Shown here piece after piece: positions 12,336-12,714 of a DNA stretch of 12,714 nt. Source of the stretch: Candidatus Parcubacteria bacterium (lineage in GTDB: Bacteria; Patescibacteriota; Patescibacteriia; Patescibacteriales; UBA12075); contig JAGLLI010000128.1 of assembly GCA_023140595.1 (NCBI GenBank), positions 1 to 12,714 of the forward strand. Reading direction: 5' to 3'. Below the pieces are notes generated by a model, which did no database searches, was not told where the DNA came from, and worked only from the letters and a program-made list of their open reading frames with translations. The translations under genes and the position numbers were made by a program. How positions within the stretch are numbered: position 1 is the first letter of the stretch; the number at the start of each line of letters is the position of its first letter.

Positions 12336-12714
12336 ATGAAACAAATTCGCATACATGGCCGCGGCGGACAAGGAGTAGTTACGGCAGCGGAGTTAACCGC
12401 TATTTCCGCTTTTAACGACGGACATGAGGCGCAAGCCTTTCCGTCTTTTGGCGTTGAGCGCACAGGCGCGCCGATTGAAGCTTTTGCCCGCATTGACGAC
12501 AAACCGATTAGAACACGGGAACATGTTTATCATCCTGATATATTAATCGTGCAAGACGCGTCCGTAATGACAACGGTTGATGTTTCTCACGGCTGCACGG
12601 AAAAAACAATAGCGATTATTAACACCTCTTTGCCAAAAAACGCGATCAAATTGAGTATTCCTGAAAAAAATATTTTCCCGATTGATGCCACAAAAATCGC
12701 ATTGGATATTCTTG
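12336..12714 (+). CDS. 2-oxoacid:ferredoxin oxidoreductase gamma subunit, N-terminal part
   Basis: The frame is open from the ATG at 12336 to the right edge (126 codons). It begins MKQIRIHGRGGQGVVTAAEL, then QAFPSFGVERTGAPIEAF and HPDILIVQDASV. These are hallmarks of the gamma (PorG/PorC, VorC-type) subunit of pyruvate or branched-chain ketoacid ferredoxin oxidoreductase, which forms acetyl-CoA or acyl-CoA from 2-oxoacids, CoA and oxidised ferredoxin in anaerobes. Full subunits run about 180-190 residues, so roughly 60 are missing. The other subunits should follow to the right. The start has no Shine-Dalgarno; an earlier ATG at 12325 is closed at once by TGA. The substrate cannot be told from this part. 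Codons are richer in GC than the neighbouring Dsb-like gene. Confidence 0.92.
   Translation, partial: MKQIRIHGRGGQGVVTAAELTAISAFNDGHEAQAFPSFGVERTGAPIEAFARIDDKPIRTREHVYHPDILIVQDASVMTTVDVSHGCTEKTIAIINTSLPKNAIKLSIPEKNIFPIDATKIALDIL

Noticed and set aside
12325..12339. Earlier ATG before the oxidoreductase gene
   Set aside because: The frame reads ATG CTA ATC TTA TGA, so it ends after four codons; the conserved N-terminus starts at 12336.

Overview
The window is AT-rich DNA with short intergenic gaps. It reads like a small-genome, anaerobic or fermentative member of the Candidate Phyla Radiation (Patescibacteria, Parcubacteria-like). The clues are a leucyl-tRNA synthetase with an embedded NUDIX domain, a DUF2207 protein, a CNNM-type DUF21/CBS protein, a 2-oxoacid:ferredoxin oxidoreductase gamma subunit, few Shine-Dalgarno sequences and many lysine-rich proteins. 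This assignment is inference. TGA is used as a stop and tryptophan is encoded by TGG, so the code looks standard.

Layout. Nearly everything is on the minus strand. At the left edge is a truncated MFS-like transporter (1-946). A perfect 62-bp palindrome (1008-1069) overlaps the stop of leuS (1068-4232), which lies 6 bp behind a CNNM/CorC-like membrane protein (4239-5252). An accessory stretch follows: a probable RelB/RelE-type toxin-antitoxin pair (5350-5986) with a promoter and palindromic operator, the 3' remnant of a TrmB-like regulator (6093-6284), a 70-aa unknown protein with a strong Shine-Dalgarno and terminator (6358-6570), and a decayed stretch to about 6770. Next come a second MFS-like transporter paralogous to the first (6924-8066), an alternative sigma factor with strong Shine-Dalgarno and terminator (8211-9110), a free NUDIX hydrolase (9208-9624), a DUF2207 protein (9692-11419) and a 48-aa basic ORF (11436-11582). 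From a divergent promoter region the plus strand carries a membrane-anchored DsbA-like protein (11652-12323) and the start of a pyruvate/ketoacid:ferredoxin oxidoreductase gamma subunit (12336 to the right edge).

The most unusual object is inside leuS. Besides the NUDIX insertion (about 2643-3100), about 270 bp (2325-2594) is inserted in frame exactly where other bacterial LeuRS proteins pass directly from an INSDF motif to an LNGL motif. Read on the antisense strand, this segment contains a tRNA-like fold with a complete T arm and a 7-bp acceptor stem, two sigma70-like promoters with 17-bp spacers, a 29/30-bp imperfect inverted repeat and a terminator hairpin. It looks like a tRNA-derived palindromic element that the synthetase tolerates as about 90 extra residues, comparable in behaviour to the in-frame palindromic elements of Rickettsia. 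Smaller repeat insertions occur elsewhere in the same gene.

Functional links are modest. leuS is housekeeping and probably co-transcribed with the CNNM gene. The TA pair, the sigma factor and the 70-aa gene look accessory. The Dsb-like protein and the oxidoreductase subunit are adjacent on the same strand but have no obvious shared pathway.
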